Positions 9,308 to 18,234 of a stretch of 64,000 nt of DNA are shown piece by piece. This stretch comes from CAYLLN01 sp033762315. GTDB lineage: Bacteria; Planctomycetota; Planctomycetia; Pirellulales; Pirellulaceae. The stretch covers positions 1-64,000 of the forward strand of contig JANRLS010000226.1 in assembly GCA_033762315.1 (NCBI GenBank), read 5' to 3'. A program made the position numbers and the translations under genes. Below the pieces are notes generated by a model. It ran no database searches, was not told the origin of the DNA, and saw only the letters and a list, made by a program, of their open reading frames with translations. The stretch's first letter is position 1. Every line of letters begins with the position of its first letter.

Positions 9308-10507
9308 CTACCCCAGTTGCTCGGCCAGCTTGTCCACGACGAGCGTGCCGACATTGAGCGCCGAAGTCGCCGCGGGCGATGGGGCATTGAGCACATGCAC
9401 CACGCGGCCGTCGGCATCGATCACGAAGTCATCGACGATGCTGCCGTCGGGATTGACCGCCTGGGCCCGCACGCCGGATCGGGCCGGAACGAGCTGTTCG
9501 CTTCTCACCTCAGGAATCAGCCGCTGCAGCGCTTTCACGAATGCCGCTTTGCTCCAGGAGCGCCACAGCTCTCCCGCCCCGGTCCGCCAATATTTCCACG
9601 CCAGCCTGCGAAAGCCGCCGAAGCTCAGCGTTTCGGCCAGATCGGCGAGATTGATGTCCGACTTTTTGTAGCCTTCGCGGGCGAAGGCGAGGACCGCGTT
9701 CGGCCCGCATTCGACGCCCCCTTCGATCATTCGCGTGAAGTGGACTCCTAGAAACGGAAAGTTCGGATCAGGCACCGGGTAGATGAGCGTGCGGCAGAGA
9801 TGCTCGGCCTCGGGCTTCAGTTCGTAGAATTCCCCGCGAAACGGCACGATTTGCGCCTGGACCCGATGCCCCGCCAAGCGGGCGACCCGGTCGCTATGGA
9901 GGCCGCAGCAGCTGACCGCGTGGCTGGCGGTGAATTCGCCCAACGTTGTTTCGATGGTCACGCGCGAGGAGTCTTGCTGGACCTTGATGACCCGCTCGCC
10001 GAAGCACACGTTGCCGCCGCGCTGGCTCACCAGCTCGGCCAGCTTCTCGCAAACGACCCGATAATTCACGATCCCCGATTCCGGCACGTGAATCGCCTTG
10101 ATGCCGGCGGTGTGCGGCTCCAGCTCGCAGAGGCGCTCGCGGCCGATCAGCTCGCAGCGGACGCCATTCTGTTGGCCACGCTCGAAAATCCGGTCGAGCA
10201 GCGGCAGCTCGGCTTCGCTGATGGCGACGATCACCTTCCCGCACAAATCGAACGGCACGCCATGCTCCGCGCAAAATTCCTCCATCGCCTTTTTGCCGGT
10301 GCGGCAATTTTGCGCGCGGAGGGTGCCGGGCTTGTAGTAGATGCCCGAATGGAGCACGCCTGAATTGTGGCCGGTTTGGTGCTGGCCAACGGCGGCCTCC
10401 TTTTCGAGCACGATGGCGCGGAGGCGCGGATAGCGCTCGCTCAGGCGAAAGGCGGTGGCGAGGCCGACGATGCCCCCTCCCAAGATGGCGATGTCGTAGT
10501 GCGTCAT
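9308..10507 (-). CDS. lhgO: L-2-hydroxyglutarate oxidase
   Basis: A 399-residue FAD enzyme of the DAO family that oxidises L-2-hydroxyglutarate to 2-oxoglutarate. The N-terminal dinucleotide-binding motif ILGGGIVGLATAFRLSE is followed by HQTGHNSGVLHSGIYYKPG, characteristic of LhgO. Further family segments are HVPESGIVNYRVVCEKLAEL and, near the C-terminus, ARSGVRAQAVNPDGSIVDDF and LNAPSPAATSALNVG. The ATG at complement 10505-10507 is chosen because it overlaps the upstream stop by 4 nt (ATGA) and begins the FAD fold; the longer open frame adds 47 unrelated residues. The coupled upstream gene is a thiamine-binding-type protein with no clear metabolic link. Confidence 0.93.
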   Translation of the reverse strand: MTHYDIAILGGGIVGLATAFRLSERYPRLRAIVLEKEAAVGQHQTGHNSGVLHSGIYYKPGTLRAQNCRTGKKAMEEFCAEHGVPFDLCGKVIVAISEAELPLLDRIFERGQQNGVRCELIGRERLCELEPHTAGIKAIHVPESGIVNYRVVCEKLAELVSQRGGNVCFGERVIKVQQDSSRVTIETTLGEFTASHAVSCCGLHSDRVARLAGHRVQAQIVPFRGEFYELKPEAEHLCRTLIYPVPDPNFPFLGVHFTRMIEGGVECGPNAVLAFAREGYKKSDINLADLAETLSFGGFRRLAWKYWRTGAGELWRSWSKAAFVKALQRLIPEVRSEQLVPARSGVRAQAVNPDGSIVDDFVIDADGRVVHVLNAPSPAATSALNVGTLVVDKLAEQLG

Positions 10508-10818
10508 GCGATGGTTTTCAGCTTTTGGCCCAGCTTCTCTTCGACGCTGGTAACTTTGGTTTCGAGCCGGCCGCGATGGCCCTGGCGATAGTCGAGCTTG
10601 GCGGTGCAGGTGATGCGGTCGCAATCGGCCGCCATCGCTTCGAGGCACTGGCGCAGCACGGCTAGCACTTCGTCGAGCTCTCCTTCGATGATCGTTCCCA
10701 TCGCGTGCAAGCGATAGTCGAGTCCGCTCGCGGCGATGATTTTCAGGCTGCGAGCGACATACTCCCCGACGCTATCCCCTTTGGCGAGAGGGGCCATGCT
10801 GAATTCGAGAAGAACCAT
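10504..10818 (-). CDS. MTH1187/YqgV family thiamine-binding protein
   Basis: A 104-residue protein of the thiamine_BP (DUF77) family. Hallmarks are MVLLEFSMAPLAKGDSVGEY at the start, the central LDYRLHAMGTIIEGELDEV segment, and a predicted ferredoxin-like fold that forms tetramers in characterised homologues. Members bind thiamine, but the physiological role is unclear. The stop overlaps the lhgO start by 4 nt, so the two are translated together. A roughly 260-nt gap separates it from the divergent DUF1207 gene, and promoters for both would lie there. Confidence 0.85.
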   Translation of the reverse strand: MVLLEFSMAPLAKGDSVGEYVARSLKIIAASGLDYRLHAMGTIIEGELDEVLAVLRQCLEAMAADCDRITCTAKLDYRQGHRGRLETKVTSVEEKLGQKLKTIA

Positions 10819-11079
10819 GAATGAGGCTTTCCGATAGCGAGTTGGCGGTAGCTGGCGGGTGCTGGCGTGGACGCTGCTGTCACCGATTGTGCTGGTGCGA
10901 ATCGGCCCGATCGGATTCGCTCTACTTCGGCGGCGGCGAATTGGCTAGACTCTGCCGCCTCTAACCATTCTACCCGTTGCTCCGAATCTGCTGGCTGGCG
11001 GCCAAGTGCCGAAGGTGCCGGCGGGACGTGGCCGAAAACTCCACGGATGCCGCGTGTGCCGCGTATCGGGGTCGCGAGG

Positions 11080-12063
11080 ATGATTCGCTTGGTTATCGTA
11101 ATGTCGAAATTGCCGGGTTTGCTGACGGCCGCGCTCCTCGTGGGGCTCTTGGTCGCGCCGGCCCGCGCGCAGGTCGAGCAGTTGCCGCCGCTCTCGACCA
11201 TCGAGCCGCTGCCGGGCTCGGTGGTGCCGCCCGGGCCAGGCGAAGAGTATTTCGATCTCGATGCGTTCGTTTCCGAAAATGCCGGGCCGACTTGCTACTG
11301 CGAAGATTGGCAGTGGCAATTGCTCCCCAGCGGCATCATTTATAAGGCGTACCTGGCGGACCAGAAGGAATCGCGAATCGGGACGCAGGTCTTTAGCGAC
11401 TACGAGCAAGGGTGGCTGTGGGACACAACCCTCGGCGGCCGCGCGGGGGTGCTGCGCTACGGCTCGACGAACGACATCTGGCCGCAAGGTTGGCAGCTCG
11501 ACATCGAAGGCTCGGGGCAGGTGCGCCTCGATCCCGAAGAAGAGCGCGACGTGCAAAGTGCCGATTTTCGCTTCGGCATTCCGCTGACGTACGGTTACGG
11601 CCCGCATCGGCTGAAGTTTGCGTATTACCACATTTCGGCCCACGCGGGAGACGAATTCCTCGAGAAGAATCCCGGATTTGTCCGCCAAAACTGGGTTCGC
11701 GATGCCTTTAGCATCGGCTACTCGCTCTATTGGACAGACAATTTGCGCTTGTATGCCGATACGAGTTGGGGCTTCTATACCGACATCAGCAAGCCGTGGG
11801 ATTTCCGGTTTGGCGTGGAATATGCCCCGGCCCGGCCGACCGGTCTGCGCGGAGCGCCCTTCTTCGCCATCAATGGCCACCTGATGAGCGAGCTCAACTA
11901 CGGCGGCAATTTCACCGTGCAAGCCGGCTGGGCCTGGCGCGGCGACAAAAGCAGCCATCTGTGGCGAACCGGGCTGCACTACCACAACGGTTCGAGCAAT
12001 CAATTTGAGTTCTGGAACCGCTTCGAGCAGCAAATCGGGGCGGGGGTCTGGTACGACTTCTAA
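11080..12063 (+). CDS. DUF1207 secreted / outer-membrane-type protein
   Basis: A 327-residue exported protein. After a signal peptide (hydrophobic LLTAALLVGLLVAPARA) it shows the DUF1207 pattern: alternating aromatic and polar strands such as LPSGIIYKAYLADQKESRIG, LKFAYYHISAHAGDEFLE, AFSIGYSLYWTDNLRLYAD and QAGWAWRGDKSSHLWRTGLH, ending in an aromatic residue (VWYDF). This pattern suggests an outer-membrane beta-barrel. The ATG at 11080 has a GCGAGG just upstream; an alternative ATG at 11101 would give a more compact signal peptide. DUF1207 is common in planctomycetes and its function is unknown. Confidence 0.82.
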   Translation: MIRLVIVMSKLPGLLTAALLVGLLVAPARAQVEQLPPLSTIEPLPGSVVPPGPGEEYFDLDAFVSENAGPTCYCEDWQWQLLPSGIIYKAYLADQKESRIGTQVFSDYEQGWLWDTTLGGRAGVLRYGSTNDIWPQGWQLDIEGSGQVRLDPEEERDVQSADFRFGIPLTYGYGPHRLKFAYYHISAHAGDEFLEKNPGFVRQNWVRDAFSIGYSLYWTDNLRLYADTSWGFYTDISKPWDFRFGVEYAPARPTGLRGAPFFAINGHLMSELNYGGNFTVQAGWAWRGDKSSHLWRTGLHYHNGSSNQFEFWNRFEQQIGAGVWYDF

Positions 12064-12417
12064 CCAGAGCGGCCGGTCATTACACGCCGGATTTCGCTCG
12101 ACGGGGCATCTTTCAGGGCCTACCGCATAGCCCCAGCTTGCCGTCTCCGCTGGCAGGCTGGCCACTGCTCTCGTCATAAAACCACCCTCTTTAGTGGTTT
12201 TTGCCATATTCCCCGACATTGGTAGCATTGCGTGCTGTCGCGATGCTATAGTTTTCCCAATCGGCAAATCTTTGCCGTCTAACGCACATTCCGTAGCTGT
12301 GTTTTCTTTCCCAAACTGCTTGAATTGCGTGCTAGGGTTGGTATGTTTTGGGGGATTCCAGGGCTCGGTTGGTGCCGTGACGTACACGCTGGACCTTCGC
12401 ACAAAGGGGAAATTCGC
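12064..12417. other. Intergenic region with palindrome and terminator
   Basis: A 354-nt gap. It holds a 10-bp palindrome (12133-12142 with 12152-12161, CCAGCTTGCC/GGCAGGCTGG) related to palindromes at 23.8 kb, a terminator at 12178-12202, and then AT-richer sequence leading to an AAAGGGGA ribosome-binding site just before the ATG at 12418. No coding frame in it looks real. Confidence 0.6.
12178..12202 (+). terminator. Rho-independent terminator after the DUF1207 gene
   Basis: An 8-bp stem, AAAACCAC (12178-12185) with GTGGTTTT (12194-12201), has an 8-nt loop and ends in a T run. It lies 115 nt after the DUF1207 stop and would isolate that gene from the next. Confidence 0.7.
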
Positions 12418-13386
12418 ATGATTCGCACTGTTACGATCAAGTTTGCGGCCGGCGCGATGTCGCTGGCCATGCTGGCTGCTGGCGCCAGCGAGGCCTTCGC
12501 CGGTTGGCGGTGGCACGGTTCGAGCGGCGGCTCGTCGGGCGGTTCTTCGAGCTGGGGAAGCTCGGGTTCCTCCGGCAGCAGCGGCTCGTCGAGCTGGGGT
12601 AGCTCCGGCAGCTCCGGTGGTTCGAGTGGGTGGCATCATCATCGCCATCGCCGCTGGCACCACTCGTCGGGCTCTTCGGGCTCGTCGGGGGGTTCTTCCG
12701 GCTGGTATAGCTCCGGTTCGTCCGGCAGCTCGGGCGGTTCGAGCAGCTCGGGCGGTTCGAGCGGCGGCACCTATTACTATGGCCCCGCTGAAACCGAAGT
12801 TCCCGTTGATCCTTCGACCGCTCCCGCCACTCCCGCGGCCCCGATGACTCCGGCCGGTGGGCAGAACACTTCGATCCGCCGGGCCGATGGCCTCCTGGCC
12901 GTCAGCGTTCCGGAAGACGCCAAGATTTTCGTCAACGGAGTCAACACGACCAGCACCGGCAGCGACCGGACCTACGTCTCGCGCGATCTCAACGGCGGCT
13001 ACAACTACGCCTACGAAGTGCGGGCCGAAGTCGTCCGCGATGGCCAGACCATCGAGCAGGTGAAGACCGTCAACCTCCGGGCCGGTGAAACCGCCCGCGT
13101 GGCCTTCGACTTCGCCGCGGCCGATGCCGAAACCGCCCTCACGCTGAATGTCCCTGCCGATGCCAAGGTCTTCCTGGCTGGCAACCCGACCAGCGCTCAG
13201 GGCGAAGTTCGCATCTTCCGCACCACGGGCCTGGCCCCCGGCAAGACCTGGAACGACTACACCGTCCGCGTCGAATACGACTTGGACGGCCGCACCGTCA
13301 CCCAGGAAAAGACCATCGCTCTCGTCGGCGGCAAGGCTCAGGAACTGACCTTCCAATTCGACGCCGAGAAGATCGCCTCGCGGTAG
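12418..13386 (+). CDS. Secreted Ser/Gly/His-rich protein with two TIGR03000 domains
   Basis: A 322-residue exported protein. A signal peptide (AMSLAMLAAGASEAFA) is followed by a low-complexity region of about 90 residues, made of GSSGS/GGSS and WGSS runs around a basic HHHRHRRWHH patch. Two copies of the planctomycete TIGR03000 domain follow: the first around LAVSVPEDAKIFVNGVNTTS to RVAFDF, the second around LTLNVPADAKVFLAGNPTS to LTFQFD. The domain resembles PEGA-type cell-surface beta folds. The ATG at 12418 is preceded by AAAGGGGA at good spacing; an upstream in-frame start at 12325 lacks a signal peptide. A surface or metal-binding role is possible but unproven. Confidence 0.85.
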   Translation: MIRTVTIKFAAGAMSLAMLAAGASEAFAGWRWHGSSGGSSGGSSSWGSSGSSGSSGSSSWGSSGSSGGSSGWHHHRHRRWHHSSGSSGSSGGSSGWYSSGSSGSSGGSSSSGGSSGGTYYYGPAETEVPVDPSTAPATPAAPMTPAGGQNTSIRRADGLLAVSVPEDAKIFVNGVNTTSTGSDRTYVSRDLNGGYNYAYEVRAEVVRDGQTIEQVKTVNLRAGETARVAFDFAAADAETALTLNVPADAKVFLAGNPTSAQGEVRIFRTTGLAPGKTWNDYTVRVEYDLDGRTVTQEKTIALVGGKAQELTFQFDAEKIASR

Positions 13387-13415
13387 TTCGCCACCGCCCA
13401 GACCAACCAACAAAG

Positions 13416-13450
13416 CCCTCGGTCCGGTTATGCCGGATCGAGGGTTTTTT
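13416..13450 (+). terminator. Strong Rho-independent terminator
   Basis: A 12-bp stem, CCCTCGGTCCGG with CCGGATCGAGGG (one G-T wobble), has a 5-nt loop and is followed by six T. It lies 30 nt after the TIGR03000 gene. Confidence 0.88.
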
Positions 13451-13524
13451 CGTTTCCGGCCGATCAGGTTTGCCCGCGCGAAAAATCTTGCCTCGCTCTC
13501 CCAGCCGGGCCGATACCACTTCGC

Positions 13525-14259
13525 ATGACGACTCGCAAACCGCCCGCGGCAGGGGATGGCCCGCGGCAAAGCGAATCGCAGGAAGCGACGACGATCTCCT
13601 GGCAACTCAAGGCGCTTTTGAGTGCCCTCTTGGCCTTTCACGTGACGGCCGTCTTCTGGGCGCCCCTCATGTTCGCCTCGTCCGGCCCGCAAGGAACCTC
13701 CCCATTCGCCGAAGCGGGCATGGCGGTGCTGCGGCCGTACATCGGCGCGATGTTTCTCGATCATGGCTATGCCTTCTTCGCTCCCGATCCGGGGCCGAGT
13801 CATCTTGTCCGCTACCAGATTGAATTCGCCGATGGCCGCCAGCCCATCGTCGGCCGCTTTCCCGATCTGAAAACGGAGCAGCCGCGGCTCCTCTATCACC
13901 GTCATTTCATGATGGCCGAGGCGCTGAACAACCTCTACACCCCGCCGCAAATGCCCCCCGAGCCTTCGCCGCCGCCACTCACGGCGACCAAGGCGGAGCA
14001 GGCCCGCTATCGCGCCCAGCGCGCCGCCTATCGCGACGATCAACAGCGCTTCGCCTATGCCCGCCGCCGCTACGAAACGATGCAAACCGCGCTGGCCGAG
14101 CACCTGAAGCATCGCTATGGCGGCTCGAAGGTGACACTCACCCGCGTCGAGCATCGCCTCGGCGAACCGGGCGAAGTGCGCGACGGCGTTCGCCGCCTCG
14201 ACGACCCCGATTCGTACACCGACTTGCCCGAAGTCCCCCCGCGCGGAGCTAGCCGATGA
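13525..14259 (+). CDS. Uncharacterised membrane-anchored protein paired with an HTTM protein
   Basis: A 244-residue protein with one strong N-terminal transmembrane helix (LKALLSALLAFHVTAVFWAP) and a mostly soluble remainder rich in charged helices (about residues 140-215). The soluble part includes FLDHGYAFFAPDPGPSHLVRY, a segment recurring in planctomycete partners of HTTM proteins as far as I recall. Its last codon overlaps the start of the HTTM gene by 4 nt (ATGA), so the two are translated together and probably form one complex. No enzymatic motif is recognised. Confidence 0.7.
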   Translation: MTTRKPPAAGDGPRQSESQEATTISWQLKALLSALLAFHVTAVFWAPLMFASSGPQGTSPFAEAGMAVLRPYIGAMFLDHGYAFFAPDPGPSHLVRYQIEFADGRQPIVGRFPDLKTEQPRLLYHRHFMMAEALNNLYTPPQMPPEPSPPPLTATKAEQARYRAQRAAYRDDQQRFAYARRRYETMQTALAEHLKHRYGGSKVTLTRVEHRLGEPGEVRDGVRRLDDPDSYTDLPEVPPRGASR

Positions 14260-15290
14260 ATCCTCTCGCCAGCGCCGCCAAAAACTGGTTTGCCGCCGTG
14301 GTACGCGGCTGGGATCGCTTCTGGTTCACCCCCGCCCAACCGCACACGCTCGCCCTCCTTCGCATTCTCGGCGGCGGGATGATCCTCTATACGCACCTCG
14401 TCTGGTCGATCAATCTCGAAGCGTTTCTCGGCCCGCAAGGGTGGCTGCCGCGCGGCGCGACCGCCGTGCTCAACCAAACCGCCGAAGGCAACATCTACGC
14501 TTGGAGCTATCTCGCCTGGGTCGATTCGCCGGCCCTCGTGTGGCCGCTGCACATCGCGGCGCTCATCGTGCTGGCGATGCTCGTCGCCGGCTTCTGGACG
14601 CGCGCCACCTCGATCCTCGCGTTTGTCATCACCCTCTCTTATTGCCACCGCCTGCCGATGGCAATGTTCGGCCTCGATCAGATCAACGCCCTGCTCGCGA
14701 TGTATCTCATGGTCGGCCGCAGCGGCGATGTCTGGTCGGTCGATCGCTGGCTCGCCACGCGCAAGCATGCCGCGCCGCCCATCGCGCCCTCCATCGGCAC
14801 CAACATCGCCATCCGCCTGATTCAATTGCACATGTGCATCATTTATCTGTTCGGCGGCATCGGCAAAATGAAGGGAGTCACCTGGTGGGACGGCACCGCC
14901 ACCTGGTACAGCTTCTCGAACCTCGAATACCAGTCGCTCGACATGCTCTGGACCGTGCATTATCCGGCCGTGCTGTCGCTACTCACCCACATCACCGTCT
15001 TCTGGGAGACGTTCTACTGCTTCCTCGTGTGGAACAAGATCACCCGCCCCATTTGCCTCGCGCTGGCCGTCGCCGTGCATGGCGGCATCGCGCTCTTCCT
15101 CGGCATGAAGACTTTTGGTTTGGTGATGATCATCGCGAACATGGCGTTCCTCTCGCCGGAGTTCGTTCACGCCACCGTCGCGCTACTTTGCCGTCCTTTC
15201 GCCAAACTACTCGCGCGCCGCGACGCCGTCCCCCTCGGCCCTCCTCGCGCCGCGTTCCTGACGAATCCATCGTCCACTTCCAGACGCTAA
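14256..15290 (+). CDS. HTTM-domain integral membrane protein
   Basis: A 344-residue polytopic protein with the HTTM (horizontally transferred transmembrane) domain shared with vitamin K-dependent gamma-carboxylase. Characteristic pieces are LALLRILGGGMILYTHLVW, FWTRATSILAFVITLSYCHR, LLAMYLMVGRSGDVWSVDRW, LIQLHMCIIYLFGGIGKMKG with WWDGTATWYSF, and the histidine in AVAVHGGIALFLGMKTFG. Bacterial members lack proven carboxylase activity. It is translationally coupled to the preceding membrane-anchored gene. The C-terminal tail (about 30 residues) is basic and disordered. Confidence 0.85.
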   Translation: MNPLASAAKNWFAAVVRGWDRFWFTPAQPHTLALLRILGGGMILYTHLVWSINLEAFLGPQGWLPRGATAVLNQTAEGNIYAWSYLAWVDSPALVWPLHIAALIVLAMLVAGFWTRATSILAFVITLSYCHRLPMAMFGLDQINALLAMYLMVGRSGDVWSVDRWLATRKHAAPPIAPSIGTNIAIRLIQLHMCIIYLFGGIGKMKGVTWWDGTATWYSFSNLEYQSLDMLWTVHYPAVLSLLTHITVFWETFYCFLVWNKITRPICLALAVAVHGGIALFLGMKTFGLVMIIANMAFLSPEFVHATVALLCRPFAKLLARRDAVPLGPPRAAFLTNPSSTSRR

Positions 15291-15299
15291 CAAAACCAC

Positions 15300-15344
15300 T
15301 TTGCAATTCGCACTTTGCAATTCGCACTTCGCAATTTGCAATCT
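15300..15344. repeat. Short tandem repeat, unit about 14 nt
   Basis: The unit TTGCAATTCGCACT occurs twice in tandem (15301-15328) and is followed by a degenerate third copy (TCGCAATTTGCAA). It fills the convergent gap between the HTTM gene and the redoxin fusion. It is short, non-coding and AT-richer than its surroundings. Confidence 0.7.
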
Positions 15345-15375
15345 GTCCGCTGTCCCCTGTTTCCTGACCCTCCCC

Positions 15376-17658
15376 CTACTTCCTCGCTTCCGCCGCAATC
15401 TCCGCGAGCAGCTGCACCGCGGCGGGAGGAAACGCATCGAGATCGGCGCTCCAGAAGTTCAGCGTCCCTTTTTCCCCGGCAATTTCAGCCGGAATGTGCA
15501 GGCTCGATCCATACGCGCGGGCCATGAACGCCAGGTCAAAGCCCCGCTCGTCCGCCAGCCGCTGATGCGCGACCGGCGCGGGCTTGCCGATATAACTCGC
15601 CAGCTTCGTCAGCCGTGAATCGACCTTCCGCCCGGCCCCGCCGACGATCTTCTCCAGTTCCGGCTCTTGCGTGCAGCGCCGCACGACCAGCTTGCCATCG
15701 GCCAGGCTGGTCCAGCAAATCCGGTCCACCTGCGGCACGATCTTCTTCAGTTCGACGCTCAATTTCGCGAGTCCCTGATCCGACTCGACGGCCTCCTTGG
15801 CGAGCGATTTCAGCTCGCTCGTCAGTTTTGTCTTCCCTGCTTTTGCGCCGAGCAGAAACTCATCCGTACGGGTCGGTTCGCTGGCCGAAACGAGCTTCAG
15901 ATTCTGGTCGGCGGGCGCGGCGTCGAAATAGCCGATCATCATCTCTTCCCAGGTTTGGTCTCCCCAGCGAACCGTATCGGTCGGGTCGGGATTGGCCAGA
16001 TTCTCGCTGGAATTGTCGAACCACGCCTCGCAGAAGAGCCGCGTCCCCTTGGGAAGCAGCTTCGCCTCGGCGAATTCATAGCTGTTTTGCCAGTTGAAAT
16101 CGTACCGCGGTACGTCAAGCAAGATTTCGCGGTCGCCGGTCGGATAGATTGCCGTGTAGCGAAACGCCTTGCCGCGCAAATGCATGTGCGGAAACATCGC
16201 GAGCATCAGCGTATCGCGCTCGAACGTGCGATAGGCCTCGACATGGTGATTGCTGTCTCCCGGCGGGATGCGAAAGCCATGGTTCGTGGCCTTGTCGGTC
16301 CCCACTTGCTTGCGCACCGTCGCCGGGTCGGCGAATTTGAAGCCGACGCAGCTCCGGTCCGACTGGGCCGTGCCGTTGGGAGTGTAGTGCATCTGAAACA
16401 CCAGCTTCGACCCGGCGGGAACCAGCTTCGCCATCCCTTCGGGCAGAATCAGCGGCCGCGCGCCAGGTGCCGTCGCGGTGAGCCACTCCGAATGCACGCC
16501 CCCTACCTCGCGATTGCGTTGCCCTCCCGAAACCCCTGGTGCCAGGCCGACGATAATATGATGCACCACCCCCCGGTTCCCCGGCCGGCATTCGGCAGCT
16601 TGAATCCACTTATCCTCGGTAAAGCCCGGATCGGCCACGAAATACTGATAGCGAACCTCTCCCGCTGCCGGCACGTCGAATGGCTTATCGCGCATATAGA
16701 CCACGGCGTCCGGCTCGCCGATCTGCCAGCCGGTGGTGAATTGCGGGGACGGCGGCAGATCCCGCTTGTCTCCTTCGGGAGCGCCCGCCGCGACCCACCG
16801 CTCGATTTGGCTCTTCTCCTCGTCGGAAAGTCGCGTGTCGTTGGCGAATTTGCCATGCTTGGGATTAGCGTGCCACGGCGGCATCCGCTGTTCGCTGACC
16901 ACCTCGCGAATCATCGCTGCCCAGCCGACGACCTCTTCGTAGTTCGTCAAGGCGAACGGGCCGATCTCTCCTGCCCGATGACATTGCACGCAATGGTCGT
17001 TGAAAATCCGGGCAATCTGCTTGGAATACGTCACATCGCTACCCGCCTGCGGCTTCAGCACCCGGCCAATATGGCAGCCGACCGGCTCGGCCATCGGCGT
17101 GCTGATCGGCTTATCAGCCAATAGCTCGTCGATTGCCGCGACCAGATACTCCCGCTCGACCTTCGGCCGGGCGATGCCGTAGGTGAATTGATCGTCAATT
17201 CGTCCCTGAAAGACGACCCGCCGCTGGCGGTCGAGCAGAAACGCCTCAGGGGTTCGCTCGGCCTGGAACTTATCCGCGACCCTATTCCCCCCGTCCTTCA
17301 GCACGGGGATTGACAACTTGTGCTGCCGGGCAAAGGAGGCCAGCTCGGCGAGCGAATCTTGCTGGTTGGCGTCAATCGCCAGCACCTGCACGCCCGACGC
17401 CGCATACTTATCGGCCAGCGTTTGCAAGCGGGCCGCATATTGCCCCACCAGGGGGCACTCGGTGCCGACGAAGACGACGACAATCGCCCGCTTTTCCTTG
17501 AACTCGGCGAGCGACCAGGTTTTGCCCCGGTAATCGGGAAGTTCAAAATTGCTGATGGTCCGCGCCTGCGGCGTCCCCTCGGCGGCCGCGAATCGAGCAC
17601 CGTCCATGCCGAACCAACCAGCCAAGAACAGCAAGCCCAAGATCATCCTGGTCTTCAT
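15376..17658 (-). CDS. Redoxin / cytochrome c / copper monooxygenase-like fusion protein
   Basis: A 760-residue exported fusion. After a signal peptide, residues 33-185 form an AhpC/TSA-like thioredoxin fold with a single cysteine (VGTECPLVGQ, C68). A heme-binding CVQCH follows (C223, C226, H227). The C-terminal half resembles the type II copper ascorbate-dependent monooxygenase (PHM) fold, with candidate ligands H366/H367 (VVHHIIVGLAPG), H424 (FQMHYTPNG) and H491/H493 (FPHMHLRG). Such fusions are frequent in planctomycetes; the substrate is unknown. The start at complement 17656-17658 is chosen because the signal peptide MKTRMILGLLFLAG begins there; 29 further upstream in-frame residues look unrelated. 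Confidence 0.85.
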   Translation of the reverse strand: MKTRMILGLLFLAGWFGMDGARFAAAEGTPQARTISNFELPDYRGKTWSLAEFKEKRAIVVVFVGTECPLVGQYAARLQTLADKYAASGVQVLAIDANQQDSLAELASFARQHKLSIPVLKDGGNRVADKFQAERTPEAFLLDRQRRVVFQGRIDDQFTYGIARPKVEREYLVAAIDELLADKPISTPMAEPVGCHIGRVLKPQAGSDVTYSKQIARIFNDHCVQCHRAGEIGPFALTNYEEVVGWAAMIREVVSEQRMPPWHANPKHGKFANDTRLSDEEKSQIERWVAAGAPEGDKRDLPPSPQFTTGWQIGEPDAVVYMRDKPFDVPAAGEVRYQYFVADPGFTEDKWIQAAECRPGNRGVVHHIIVGLAPGVSGGQRNREVGGVHSEWLTATAPGARPLILPEGMAKLVPAGSKLVFQMHYTPNGTAQSDRSCVGFKFADPATVRKQVGTDKATNHGFRIPPGDSNHHVEAYRTFERDTLMLAMFPHMHLRGKAFRYTAIYPTGDREILLDVPRYDFNWQNSYEFAEAKLLPKGTRLFCEAWFDNSSENLANPDPTDTVRWGDQTWEEMMIGYFDAAPADQNLKLVSASEPTRTDEFLLGAKAGKTKLTSELKSLAKEAVESDQGLAKLSVELKKIVPQVDRICWTSLADGKLVVRRCTQEPELEKIVGGAGRKVDSRLTKLASYIGKPAPVAHQRLADERGFDLAFMARAYGSSLHIPAEIAGEKGTLNFWSADLDAFPPAAVQLLAEIAAEARK

Positions 17659-18234
17659 GCTTCGATATCCCGCAAATGAATAGGAACAGCCTCGGCGAGT
17701 TCCACCTCGCCCGTGGACCCCATTGTCATACCATCTAAACCCCACAAGTCCCCTCTCAGTTTCGCCCCGCCGCCACTCCAGTGGCCTGCCGCTACACCCC
17801 CTCGAAACAACTATTCTCCGAGAGGCAATTAGTTATCAAACCTCTTTTGCGCCACCATTTTTGACCCTGTATTTTCGCCGCAACTCTTTTTGCGGTAATG
17901 GCTTGCGAACATAATCGCCTTGCTCCCTCCAATAAGCGCTCTTAACATTTCACTCCCGCTGAAAACGGTGCCGTCTCTGAAATTCGTTGCCCCCGTCGTC
18001 ATCCTCCATCCACCTCCTCGCGCACTCCACCTGGACTTCGATGCGCTATGTGTACATTTTATTCCATTCCACTGAAAATAAAATCGAAGTTTTTCAACAG
18101 CATTTATGGGCCCTAGCCAGGCTTCACCCACGTCCGGTCTCCCAAGTCGTACCCCGGCTGCGACCTACTCCCCCATCTTCTCGCCGCTCGGTGTATCCTG
18201 AAGGCTATCGGCCCCACCTCCGGATTCCAGAATT
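17659..18234. other. Intergenic region, lower GC, no convincing gene
   Basis: A 576-nt gap between divergently oriented genes. It is AT-richer than its surroundings (for example the AT-rich block near 18060-18100) and contains a 100-codon minus-strand frame (17829-18131) with no recognisable features. I see no tRNA-like or hairpin structure I can support. Promoters for both flanking genes presumably lie here. Confidence 0.5.

Noticed and set aside
10945..14154. 1069-codon minus-strand open frame
   Set aside because: It runs antisense through several well-supported plus-strand genes and reads as low-quality sequence; a GC-rich antisense artefact.
17829..18131. 100-codon minus-strand frame
   Set aside because: No family features, no ribosome-binding site, and in an AT-richer spacer; not supported as a gene.
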